Shown here: piece by piece, positions 30,084-41,377 of the stretch | Numbering within the stretch: the stretch's first letter is position 1 | Layout of the letters: every line of letters begins with the position of its first letter | Assembly: GCA_030844895.1 (NCBI GenBank) | Contig: CM061223.1 | Span: 37,322,204-37,386,203 of the forward strand | Direction: 5' to 3' | DNA from: Ambrosia x helenae | Lineage: Eukaryota; Streptophyta; Magnoliopsida; Asterales; Asteraceae | DNA length: 64,000 nt | Program-made: the position numbers and the translations under genes | The notes under the pieces: generated by a model | What the model saw: only the letters and a program-made list of their open reading frames with translations | Databases searched by the model: none | What the model was told of the DNA's origin: nothing

Positions 30084-33000
30084 TTAGTTCTTTCGGGGGA
30101 CCCAAGCCTGGTTGGTCTTGGGTCTTTGAACAGGTTGTTTTAAAGAGTCTTTTGAATCACAAACAACTTGGGTTACTTCAACCCCTTTTTCCTTACTAAC
30201 AACTTTCTCTTTCTCATTCTTCTTGCTTTGTGAAGTAGAGGCTCCTTCAGATTCCTTAGATGACCAAGATTGCTCAGATCTTTTCAAGATCCGAATCTGA
30301 GATTTTGAAGTCTCAGTCGGTTTCTTTACTTCTTCTTTTAAAGCAACCTTCTTGGTTACCTTCTCTGATTTAACAGAGACAGGTCCAACTGATTGTGTAC
30401 CATTAAGTTTAGAATTAACCTTTTTGGTATCAGCAGTTGAGTTCATCTGAGGTTTCTTACAAGATTTATCAGTGAACTTCCGGTTGTGCTTATCATACGT
30501 CATCGGTCGATTTTCCCCTTTGTTGTAAAAATTGTTTTGATTATAAAAATGTTGTTGGGGAAAATGTCGCCTCTGTTGATAGCCATAATTATCAACCGGA
30601 TACTCATGATATTGCCTCATTTCCACCTCGTGCCTTTTGTGTCGTACGTATGGGCAGGCGGCAAGTAAATGTCCCCGTTCCCCACACTTATAACACGCAC
30701 GGTATTCCTCGTAGTTTTCCTTGATCGGCGACTTGGAAAAACTAGCAATGGGATATCGATCGACCATGCATTGTTTCCTTAAACTCTCAGGAGCTGGATC
30801 CTTCGAGTAAGTCGGTTCAATAAAACTATTTTCTTTGTGCACAGGCAAAACAAACTGTGTGACATTGACCTTTGCATCCTTTTCCGAATAAATTTTGTCT
30901 AAAATCTCTTGAGGAATGTCGTTGGTCCTTTCAGATTTTGGGAACCAAATCGTACTTTCCTGCCAGATCTTTTCGATTTTTGTGTAATTAACAAACTTAA
31001 TCGGAAACTCATCATCAGACAAAATCTTATCGGAGCCTTGCATCCGATAGAAGATTTTGACAGGTTTATCACACACTTCATTGCTTACATTATTGTTTTT
31101 CTCAGATTTTAAATCATTTTTCTTCTCAACCGGTTTTACCAAATTTTTTTCAGTTTTAATTTCAACTTTCTTTTCAACCGGTTTTCTCTCATTCTTTTCA
31201 ACCTTCTTAACCTTTTCCTTTTCAAAACTTTTACCAACAAATTTATCATTTTTCTTACTCTCATGTTTGCGATGAGCATTTGCCATTGGATGGATTATCT
31301 GAGACGGTGAGACTGGCTCAGTAGTGATTATATGATTTTCATCAGGGATATCACTATCACTTTCAACCGTCTCAGATGATTCATCTTCTTCATCTGAATC
31401 ATCCGTAGCGACCACACCCTCTGTATTTCCCAATACTGGTCTCACATCAGAATATGGATCCCCGACACTGGAAGTGTTAGGTTCATTTTCTGGTGTGGGA
31501 TCAGGATGAATTAAAGTCTCCGGTGGTATTGCATGTAAAGTGTGATTCTCAAACAATACCGGAGATGGAACTGACTTATAGTTTGCACTATTTGTCTGGG
31601 AGGGTTCCTCAATGATATGATCAACTACGTATGCAATGTGCTTGTAACTTTCTAGTTTCTTGTTAACTTTTTCCGCAAAGCACTTGATGGTTGCCATTTC
31701 TAATTTAGTGTTTTCCATTTCATTTATGTAATTATTAATGGCAAGTTGTTTAATAGATAATGTCTTTTTCAATTCTGACACATCCTTTTTATAACCATCA
31801 AGAACTTTGTTGAAATCTTTTAAGTCCTTTTGATAAATCTGACAGTTGATTTTTGCACTCTCAAGTTGAACCTTGAGAAGCTTATTTTCATCAGTCAGTT
31901 TTTCAAAATCAGCACACTTTTCACATCTAACACAAGATTGAGTTTCAGAACTTACCGGCTTAGGAGGTTCTGTCATGGCCATTAAGGCAAAATGAGCTTC
32001 CTTTCCTGCAAAAAATTTGGAGTAGTCAATCTTGGTGCATGCATCATCCACCATACATGACTTGCGAGTCATCAGGAAGTCAGCTTCAGCTAGCAATTGG
32101 TCAATATCATCATCTAGTGAATTCACACTAGTCTCTAAGTCAGATTCGCTCTCCATATCCGAGTAAGCTGAGTCATATTGATCTCCAACATCGGTGACAG
32201 AATCAAGAATCATCCCCGATCTCTTATCTTCACCTTCAGCAATCACATCATCATTCACTTCTTCAATCTTCAACTCTGACACTTTTTCAATCACAACCTC
32301 TTCTTCAACTTCCTCATTCTCATCCAACTTCATCTGCTGTGCCACACACGCAACATTCCCAGCAGTGATTTCCTCTACCCCCAATTGCATACCAGTCCAG
32401 TCAAAACCTTCATCCTTTTGAATAACAAGTGCTTGGTTTTGAGTATCAGATTGGTTTTGGTTTTGTGTGTTGGGTGTAGAAATTGGAACAATAGTTCGGT
32501 TTGGATTTTGTTGAGGTTGGTTTTGTGTTGTGGATTGTCTGGTGTTGTTGTTTTGTTGACGATTCTGGTAAGTGTTTTGATTTTGTGGTTGAAAGCTTGA
32601 TATGTTTGGACTGTTGTAAGACACTTGATTCTGGTTTTGGTTTTGTCGGTTTTGGTATGAAGAATTGAAAGGATTTCGGTTACCTTGTTGTGCTGGTTGT
32701 GTGCACTCCCTTTTAAAATGTCCCTTTTCACCACAGTTAAAGCAAGTAACCTTTGCTTTGTTGAATCCATATGTGGTATTGGGAGAGGTTGAGAGATCAG
32801 TCCTGCCAGTCTTCTGAATGAAATCAGTGGCTCTCCTCATAATGCTTGCAAAAGCCCACTGAATGTCCATCAACTCCATTTCCTCTTTATCGATTTGAGC
32901 ATAGTCCTCATTGGTAAGATTATTGTTACCAATTTGACTTGCTACCAAACCATTGTAAGAAGCAACCATGGCAGATACAAGAGCAACATGTTGTTGAGCA

Positions 33001-34268
33001 ATTTCAACAGTCACATTGTTAAGGTTTGATGTCTCTAACACAATCGGATTTTGACTTGATTGTGCTTGAGTAATCTGCATCTGGTTTACTTGAGGAGGAT
33101 ATTGTTGTTGTTGCTGTTGACTTGATGTAAAGCATGCGGCTTGTTGTAATGGTGAAAATGGTGGAATAAAGTTTTGTGTTTGATATGGTTGTTGTGGGTA
33201 TGATGGTGTGTAAGATGAAGTTTGAGCAAGGTAGTTAATGGGTGCTTTTGTTGATTCAACAATGTTAGACACACATGCTATGTGAGGTGCAACAGTAGAT
33301 GTGGTGCTTGAAGCAGAAAGAGAGTTAGATGTTCCACTCACATATAAATCAGGATTCTGTGGAATCTGAGCTCTCTTAGCTTTTCTCTTTTCCTCCATCT
33401 CTTTGTTTTCCAGCTTTTGGATGAACTCATTAATGGTCCAATACTGGTAAGCATCCTTCTCCTTCAACACTTCAATATTTTGATTCCAATAGGGTGGTAA
33501 TGCATCAACAAATTTATCAACTAATTCCGTCATTGGAATGCTGATTTCATAGCTCGACAATTCGGTGAGCAAATGGCAGTACCTTGGAACCAACTCTTTT
33601 AAGGTCTCATTACCCATATAACTGAAGTTTTCAAACTCCTTTTGAAGCTCCTCCATCCTAAGCTTCCTGGTCTTCTCATTTCCATCATGACGATTTCTCA
33701 GCACATCCCAAAGTTGTTTGGATGTAGTGCACGATCCAAACTGATGTAATAGATCAGTGTTGATCGCCTGAGACAGCTGAGAAAATGCTTTCTTCTCTAT
33801 AGCAAACCTTTTCTTCTCATCATCCGCCAAATTCTCCAAAGGGATTGGTTCTCCAGTATTCTCTAGAATAGGAGCAACGTAACCCTTCACAATCATTTGC
33901 CATGCTTCTGCTCCTTCAAGTCCTTGTCCCTCAACGTGAATCTTAAACTTCGTCTTTCAAGTGTTATACTCCTTCATGTCCATTAACTTTGGTGGACGAT
34001 TGCCGCTTCCAGAAGATAGATCATGAATAAGAGTAGAAATAGCGTTGGTCGTCTGGGAATGGACTGCTGCTGCGGCGACTCCCCAATAGTTATCAATCGG
34101 CTGTGGTACTGATTGAACAACTTGTTGTGGTGCCGAACTAGTCATAGCCATATAATTGATCGGCTGTGATGGTTGACAAGTCTTTTGTGCCGCAACTGTC
34201 CACGGATCTTGAACTTGTTGTTGTTGTGGTGCTTGAGTAGGTCTAAGGGTTGTTGGAAAGTTCCACAT
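30084..34268 (-). pseudogene. Element A gag (one nonsense codon)
   Basis: Minus-strand gag of about 1394 codons starting at ATG 34268 (MWNFPTT). A TGA at 33959-33957 falls where the family has a conserved Trp in the N-terminal region; downstream the frame is open to the stop at 30084. Features: UBN2/copia gag core (about 33200-33900), Gln/Asn-rich low complexity, a first CCHC knuckle CFNCGEKGHFKREC (near 32705-32745), acidic and coiled-coil regions, Lys-rich repeats (near 31100-31270), and a second knuckle CYKCGERGHLLAAC (near 30655-30700). It ends NQAWVPRKN, matching the end of element B gag (KQAWVSKSN). A splice-acceptor-like TTGTTTACAG ends six bases before the ATG. The single stop probably postdates insertion. 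Confidence 0.88.
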
Positions 34269-34917
34269 TGTATCCTGTAAACAATCAAACAAACAAACAC
34301 GAAACGATTAAAATTTTTCCAAAAACAGAAAAACTCCTTCGTATGAACGGAGGTGCGAATGAGAAAAATCTTCTCTTTCGACCAAATAATCTGATACGAA
34401 TGTGGAAAACAAATATCAAATCTCCTTCGACCACTTAAGTCTTCCTTCGACCGTTCTACTAATCTCCTTCGACCGAACGATTATACGAATGAGACACAAT
34501 GGTGCGAATGAAAAATATAAGCAATCAAAGTTCACTTTCGACTACTAAATTCACTCCTTCGACCACAAAAACACTCGTTCGACCTAATACACTCCCACTT
34601 TCGACCGAATTCTCTCGTTCGACCCCTGTGATTTCAAAAACGGTTATTCTTTGAAAATCAGTTAGATTTGATCATGTTTATCAAAAGTTGATGGAATTTG
34701 ATGATCTTAATCAGGTTTTGAATCGGATGAAATTTGAAACAACTTTAATAAAGTGAATTATCCAATTCAAACTCGAAATCAAGGTGAAATCAATCAAAAA
34801 CACATCATTTCAGTTTGTTCACTTAAAACAGAAAATTTTTGATCAATTTTGGGTCAAAATCAACTGAGAAACTATCAATTTGTGGTTGTTTGATTCAGAA
34901 TGGCTCTGATACCACTT
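34269..34917 (-). promoter_or_regulatory. Element A leader with PBS and CG-motif array
   Basis: Minus strand: an initiator-Met PBS (TGGTATCAGAGCCA, 34914-34901) three bases inside the LTR, then a non-coding leader. About fourteen GGTCGAA/TTCGACC-type motifs occupy 34337-34625, followed by a U-rich tract and acceptor-like TTTACAG just before the gag ATG. This parallels the ORF3 leader. A leader intron is plausible; I could not choose a donor. Confidence 0.65.
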
Positions 34918-35430
34918 TGTATGCGCGTGAAAGGATCGATAAGCTACAAAGACAATCAAACAATTTAGTTTTGGGTGCGGAATCCCCAAAACCAGCACAA
35001 AATGATAACTAATCAGATAAACACACACAAATCATCATTTTCAAACGTTTTCATTAATAAACAAACTTGAATACACGTAGAAAAGTGATTACAATCAAGG
35101 ATTAGACGCAAAACAAGTTTATAAAAAGTTACAGAGAGAATTCAGAAAGTGGCGGGAAATAAATGACTCAAAATTAACTACAAAAACTGAGTTTGTCTAT
35201 TTATAGACTGCACATTCGCCCACTTTGTTCATGCGAATGTGCAGGTTCGCCCATTGTGAACGGTCGAACCAAACTTCATGATAAACAATCTTCATTCGCC
35301 CAAAATGCTTCCTTCGCACCTTTGAAAACTCTCCTTCGCACCTACCAAAATCTTCCTTCGCACCAACGACAGGATACAAAAACATATGATTTATCCAATC
35401 CAAAGCATTAGTCGCACATATGCACCTACA
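34918..35430 (-). repeat. Element A 5' LTR
   Basis: 513 bp, same structure as 8526-9038: U3 motif array 35211-35364, TATA at 35207-35198 on the minus strand. Four substitutions from the other LTR (near 35034, 35076, 35091 and 35376). Followed by the TSD catgt (35431-35435). Confidence 0.95.
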
Positions 35431-35435
35431 CATGT

Positions 35436-36326
35436 ATAACACCTATAGTACTGATTAAACACCATATTAATCATATCAAAACACATATGTTATCATGTGA
35501 AAACCCTAGTCATGGCTACTAATAACAATCATCATCAAGTCATCAAGAACATCCAAGAACTCCTACACATACATACATGCGATTCTACATATATTATTTT
35601 TAGAGTTTTTTAGAGTTTTTTCAATCATTATAATTCATCAAAAATCATAAGAATGTATACCTTGCGAAGGATTAAACTCCCTAGGGCCTTGAAATCAAAC
35701 CCGAACTAGCTTGATTAGGTGAAGGATTACTTGATTGCTTGAAAAACCAAGAGGGGATGGGGGTGGGGGTTTGCACGGCGCAAGAGGGACAAGGAGGTAG
35801 GGTTTTTATCTTTTCCTTGCCTCCTAATTATAAAAGGGCTTTGCTTGTTCCCCAAGCAATTGGTATTAGGGCCCTTCTAGTCCATTAACTTGACCCGTTA
35901 ACCATGTTCTAGCCCAATACCGGACCCAATATTATTAACCATTCTAAATTGAATAAAAACCATTGTTTTTATTATTACATAGCATATTATTCATGTTGTG
36001 CACGTAATTTGCATAATCTACGCATTACCTTTCAGTTAGGCGATCATTCACAAAAACATGTAATTCACATAAGCACGTACTTCAGGTTCACCATAATTCA
36101 ATTGTATATATTATTGCTATGTATGTCACATAATTCACCAACGTTTGGGATACAGGACTCATGTGTGTGTTTAACAAGGATTTTCCTACTTATAACATAT
36201 GTTATCATCTTCTAACATATGTTAAACCTACTTAACTAACCCTAGTTAAGTATCTAGCCATGTATGAACATGTAAGTTAACTAGAGTTCAGTAAAAAGTA
36301 TTTAACCTGAAAATGCGGGTGTCACA
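35436..36326 (-). repeat. Element C 3' LTR, proximal part
   Basis: Remaining 891 bp of the split LTR, matching 43194-44084. It ends GTGTCACA at 36326 next to the PPT-like tcatccccaagttg. The 88-codon frame 35949-36215 is repeated exactly in the other LTR and is not a gene. Confidence 0.93.
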
Positions 36327-36457
36327 TCATCCCCAAGTTGAAAAGAATTTCGTCCCGAAATTCAGCAAGTAAACAGTAAAGCCAGCTATAAAAATGTGTG
36401 CTTGGTTCCCGGATGTCACATCATCCCCAAGTTGAAAGGAATTTCGCCCCGAAATTC
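36327..36457 (-). repeat. Element C polypurine tract and a partial duplicate of it
   Basis: Minus-strand PPT CAACTTGGGGATGA (36340-36327) abuts the LTR. A 44-bp segment covering the last seven LTR bases plus the PPT (36320-36363) recurs at 36414-36457 with a few differences, giving two potential plus-strand primers 94 bp apart. The pol stop codon lies in the second copy. Confidence 0.7.
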
Positions 36458-39400
36458 ACTTTGAAAGAGCTGCTTTATGTTCCGCGTTTGATCTATGTAC
36501 AATTTCAGGTTCAGTAAAGAGGTGTGGGTATTTGAGCCGCATCTGATCTTTGCGCTCCCATGTGTATTCCGGTCCTAGACGGGAATTCCACCGTACCTTA
36601 ACAATAGGTATAGTACTTTGTCTGAGTTTCTTGACGCCCTGCTCAAGAATCTCCACTGGTTCTTCCACGAACCGCAGCTGATCGTCCACCTGGATCTCCT
36701 CCAGTGGTACTACCAGTGTCGTATCAGATAAGCATTTCTTCAAGTTTGAGACGTGGAATACATTGTGTACTCCACTGAGTTCATCTGGTAGATTTAGCTG
36801 GTAAGCTACTGGACCAATCCTTTTAACGATCTCGAAAGGTCCGACGTATCTGGGATTTAACTTCCCTCGTTTCCCAACCTGGAACTCCAAAGGTTTTCGA
36901 CGTTTGTCAGCATAACTTTTCTGTTGGTCCCGAGCAGCAGCCATCCGGTTTCTAATTTGCACTATCTTCTCAGAAGTTTCGTGCACGAGTTCAGGACCTG
37001 TTAGTTGGCTATCCCCAACCTCAGTCCAACAAATAGGAGACCTACACTTGCGCCCGTAAAGTGCCTCGAAAGGCGCACACTGTATCGAAGTGTGGTAACT
37101 GTTGTTGTAAGAGAATTCGATTAAGGGCAAGTGCTTATCCCAGTTATTACCAAAGTCCACCACACATGCTCGTAGCAGATCCTCTAATGTTTGGATGGTG
37201 CGTTCACTTTGTCCATCCGTCTGTGGGTGATAGGCTGTGCTCATATCAAGACGAGTTCCTAAAGCATCTTGGAGGGTAGTCCGAAAACGAGAAGTGAATC
37301 GCCCATCGCGATCAGATATAATGGAAGTAGGCACCCCATGCCTAGAGACTATCTCCTTGGTGTATAGGTTCGCCAGCTTTTCTAATGAATCCGTTTCTTT
37401 TATCGCCAGGAAGTGGGCCGATTTGGTTAAACGGTCCACGATAACCCAAATCATGTTCTGGCCCGTTGGCGTTCTAGGAAGCTTTGTAATGAAGTCCATG
37501 GAAATTCCATCCCATTTCCACATTGGAATCTCTGGTTGTTGGAGTAGGCCTGAAGGTTTTTGATATTCAATCTTAACCTTCGCACAAGTCAAGCACTTAC
37601 TAACATAAGTGGCTATCTCGGCTTTCATGTTTGGCCACCAGTATAGAGTCTTAAGATCTTGATACATCTTGTCCGAACCAGGATGTACCGAATAGCGAGA
37701 GGTATGTGTTTCATCGAGCACCAGTTGTCTGAGATCCCCAGATCGTGGTATCCAGACTCGATTCATGAAGTACTGCAGACCGTCTGTTCCCAGTTCCAAG
37801 TGCTTATCCGCACCATGTAGGGTCTCAAGCCCGATGTTTTCTTCCTTCAATGCCTCACTCTGGGCTTCACGTATCTTATCAGGAAGGTTAGAGTGAATGG
37901 TGAGTTGTAAGGCTCGCACTCTTTTGGGTTTCGTTTCCTTTCGACTGAGGGCATCAGCTACTACGTTAGCTTTCCCTGGATGATACTTGATGGCACAGTC
38001 ATAATCGTTCAAAAGTTCAACCCAACGACGTTGCCGTATGTTTAGTACCTTTTGGTCAAATATATGCTGAAGGCTCTTGTGGTCGGTGAAAATTGTGCAC
38101 CTGGTTCCATAGAGGTAGGGCCTCCAGATTTTGAGAGCGAAAACTACCGCTCCCAGTTCCAAATCATGAGTAGGGTAGTTCTTCTCATGGACCTTCAGTT
38201 GTCGCGATGCATATGCAATTACCTTATCACGTTGCATCAGTACGCACCCTAAGCCTTGGATAGACGCATCACAATATACTACAAAGTCCTCTGTACCCTC
38301 AGGCAACGATAATATCGGTGCACTGCAAAGTTTGGACTTTAGTAGCTGAAAGGCAGATTCTTGGGCATCTCCCCACTTATACGTAATACCTTTCTACGTT
38401 AGGGCGGTGAGAGGTTGAGCGATCTTAGAAAATCCCTCAATAAACCTGTGATAATATCCCGCGAGACCAAGAAATTGGCGCACTTCAGTAGGGGTACTAG
38501 GAGCCTCCCACTTTTTGATAGCGTCAATCTTGGCTGGGTCCACATGTATTCCTGCCTCGTTGACCACATGCCCAAGGAATTGGACTTCCCGAATCCAAAA
38601 ATCGCATTTAGAAAACTTTGCATACAGCTGCTCATTCCTCAGTAGTTCCAAGATTAGCCGCAGGTGCTGCTCGTGCTCCTCCCTGCTCTTGGAGTAAATC
38701 AATATGTCATCTATGAACACTATGACGAATTTGTCCAAGTAGGGCTTGCACACACGGTTCATTAGACCCATGAACACAGCCGGTGCATTAGTTAGCCCAC
38801 ATGGCATTACCAAAAAAAACTCATAATGTCCATAACGGGTTCGAAACGCCATTTTCGCCACATCCTCTTCTCGGACTCTCAGCTGATGGTACCCCGACCT
38901 CAAATCAATCTTAGAGTAGAAGCTCGACCCTTGCAGTTGGTCGAACAAATCATCAATACGAGGTAAAGGATATCGGTTCTTAATCGTTACCTTGTTCAAC
39001 TCCCGATAATCTATGCACATACGAAAGCTCCCATCTTTCTTCTTAACAAACAGAACTGGAGCTCCCCATGGCGAAGAACTGGGTCTAATGAAACCCCTAT
39101 CCAATAGCTCTTGGAGTTGGGTAGACAGTTCTTGAAACTCCCCTGGTGCTAAACAGTATGGTGCGCGCGCAACTGGCGCTGCTCCAGGTGCAAGGTCAAT
39201 CTGAAACTCCACTTGACGAACGGGTGGGAGTCCAGGTAGTTCCTCTGGAAGACATCTTGGAAGTTTCGGACCACTGGGATGTCCTCAATTCTAGTTTCGG
39301 TTTCGGCTCGAGTATCAGATATGTTAGCCAAAATGGCCGGACATCCCTTGCGAATACACTTCTGGGCCTTCATATAGGAGATGATGCCCACCATGGCACC

Positions 39401-40018
39401 ACCTCGATCACCCTGTATGGATAATAGTTCTCCACTTGGGAGAGGAATGCGAACAATTTTCTCCTGACAGAGAATTTCCGCGTGTTGCTTGGACAACCAG
39501 TCCATGCCAACCACGAGATCAAAGCTACCTAGGGTGATAGGTAAGAGGTTGATGGCAAACAATTGCCCATTCAACACGAACTTACAGTCACGATGTATAT
39601 GGGTTACCTCGACAGGCTTCCCATCGGCCAGTTCAATAGAGTATGGGGTATCTAGAAGAGTAGGAACCATCCCTAATTGTTTACTAAGTTTTGATGAAAC
39701 AAAACTATAGTCCGCACCAGTATCATATAAAATAGAAGCAAGAGTGTCGTTCAAGGAACACGTACCCGTCACGACGTTGTTATCGGTCCTAGCCTCCCCA
39801 GAGCCAATCACGAATGCTCTACCATGAGCCCCATTGTTGTTGCTACCGTTACGGCTGTTGTTGTTGCAGGACTTATACCTCACACTATCCCACGTTCTCT
39901 TGCTATCACCAACAGTAGAAAATGAAGCACCATGCTTCAGAAAAGTACCATGATCGGCAGTCTCATCTGTGAGTTTGCGAGTCAAGTGAAAGATTTGTAG
40001 GTGAGCTGCAGTGGCCAA
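36456..40018 (-). pseudogene. Element C gag C-terminus and pol (protease, RT, RNase H, integrase, chromodomain-like tail), broken
   Basis: Ty3/gypsy polyprotein on the minus strand. Near 40018-39760 is the C-terminal gag linker; the CCHC knuckle expected next is missing. Protease follows (YDTGADYSFV). A one-base deletion near 39246 shifts the frame before RT (39212-38394; catalytic VFIDDIL intact). A TAG at 38396-38394 interrupts the RT/RNase H junction in frame. RNase H (DASIQG, YPTHDLEL), the integrase HHCC domain and core (MDFI, SDRDGRF, SERTIQ) follow. An in-frame loss of about 17 codons near 36875 removes a segment present in element D between FQVG and RKGKL. It ends with the chromodomain-like TWERKDQM/KYPHLF block. 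Not functional as it stands. Confidence 0.9.
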
Positions 40019-41377
40019 GCCACGAATCTGAGGGGCCCACCCTTTCGGTATTTGTAAGGTAGGTTAAATAGATTTGAGCCTATAGTGGCTATCTCCTGTA
40101 GCTTGGTAGTGTAGGCGTCGATCTCAGACCCATCCTTCCTTATATAACAAAATTTCTAGATTTCACCACAGGGTGTTACGTTCTCCATCCAAGTATTTGT
40201 AACTCATCGAGTGTGCATGTAGCATACATTACCCCATCCTGCCTGGGGCAAATGCACATGGTAAAGACTTATACCATCGAAGCAATCAGACGGTCTCCTT
40301 CAGTTCCGTTGGAGTTATCGAGGTTTACAACCAATAAAAGGCTTGAAAATACGATGTGCGTTCAAGGTATAAGAAAGTTCAAATGTGGAAGTCAGGGGAA
40401 AAGAATGATTTAGCAAAATAGATCTTTACGAGCTTGGAAAGATGCGAGGGCCTCAACCACCCTCTCGTTGATCCTAAAACTCAGTCTTATCTAAGTTAGC
40501 AAAGGGAAATGAAAGAAAAGATAGGTAAGAAAAGGTAAGAGCCAATCGTCGCCATGCTCTGTCTAGATAGTAGAGCCTTCATCCTCACTTCCATGTGCTC
40601 GTCCTGCTCAGGTTCCCCTTCCATCTCTTATCCTTCCTCTTTTGCGATGTCAGTGTTATATGGTTCTCATCACGTACAATCTCCTTCTCTAGTCCTATGT
40701 GAACCAGTTTAGTGGTAAGCTGTACCACTCGTTCCTCCAATCGTGGCTATCAGCCATTAGTAGGTTTCATCCTCCTTTGTGATGTTGCATTACATTGCAG
40801 GCTTTACGTGACTCCCCAAGAGTGTGTGTAACAAGTCCCAATCTAAAGTGTTCCCATGAATCTACCATATACTTATGAGAAAACAAGGATATGCAGTCAT
40901 ACGTTCGCCCGCTCATACTAGGCGTAAGGTACTAAGGTAAGAAATAAGTTCTACTTGTGTATTCCAGTCCCGTCTGTGTTACGAATGGAAGTAAGAAGGA
41001 TCAAGTAACAAGGAACAAAAACTAATTGTCTCCTTGCTAGGTGACAAAAGATAAGTCTCAGCATTCGAATTCCTTCATAGTTGATTTAATGGGCTCCCTC
41101 CCTTGTACTTTTGTTGTTTCCTCATCCATGAGGTTTGTTAGAAAACTACGCCCAGTAGTGCGTCACCTGGTGTAACCCTGGGTTCCCACCATTGACGTGT
41201 TTAGAATTAGGTCTAGAACTAGGAGATAACATACCTCCTGAAATCATATGTTGTAGGTATGAGTAGCTAAAAGCTAGTTGTGCACTTAAGTTGTGAGTGT
41301 ACTTATGCTATAATGGTTATAGACTAGACTCAACATGCAGTCCTAGTTCACTATAACCAATGGCTCTGATACCAATC
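40019..41377 (-). other. Element C leader and eroded gag region with PBS
   Basis: About 1.35 kb where the 5' leader and gag N-terminus should lie. No frame over about 65 codons resembles gag, so most of gag has been deleted or scrambled. The PBS TGGTATCAGAGCCA (41374-41361, minus) for initiator-Met tRNA lies three bases from the 5' LTR. Confidence 0.7.

Larger units (their letters stand above)
8526..35430 (-). mobile_element. Element A: Sirevirus-like Ty1/copia retrotransposon, interrupted by element B
   Basis: Two 513-bp LTRs (8526-9038 and 34918-35430) differ at four positions by my count, and an exact TSD catgt flanks the element (8521-8525 and 35431-35435). The uninterrupted target is visible in the other LTR of C near 43189-43200. 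Minus-strand order: LTR, PBS, leader, gag (34268-30084), pol (about 30080-14911, split by B), non-coding spacer, ORF3 (12579-9052), PPT, LTR. Net length without B is about 15.2 kb. INT-before-RT order makes it Ty1/copia; a large extra ORF after pol and the size point to the Sirevirus lineage. Gag and pol each carry one nonsense codon, while ORF3 is intact. Confidence 0.92.

Noticed and set aside
35949..36215. 88-codon frame identical to 43706-43972
   Set aside because: LTR of element C; same reason.
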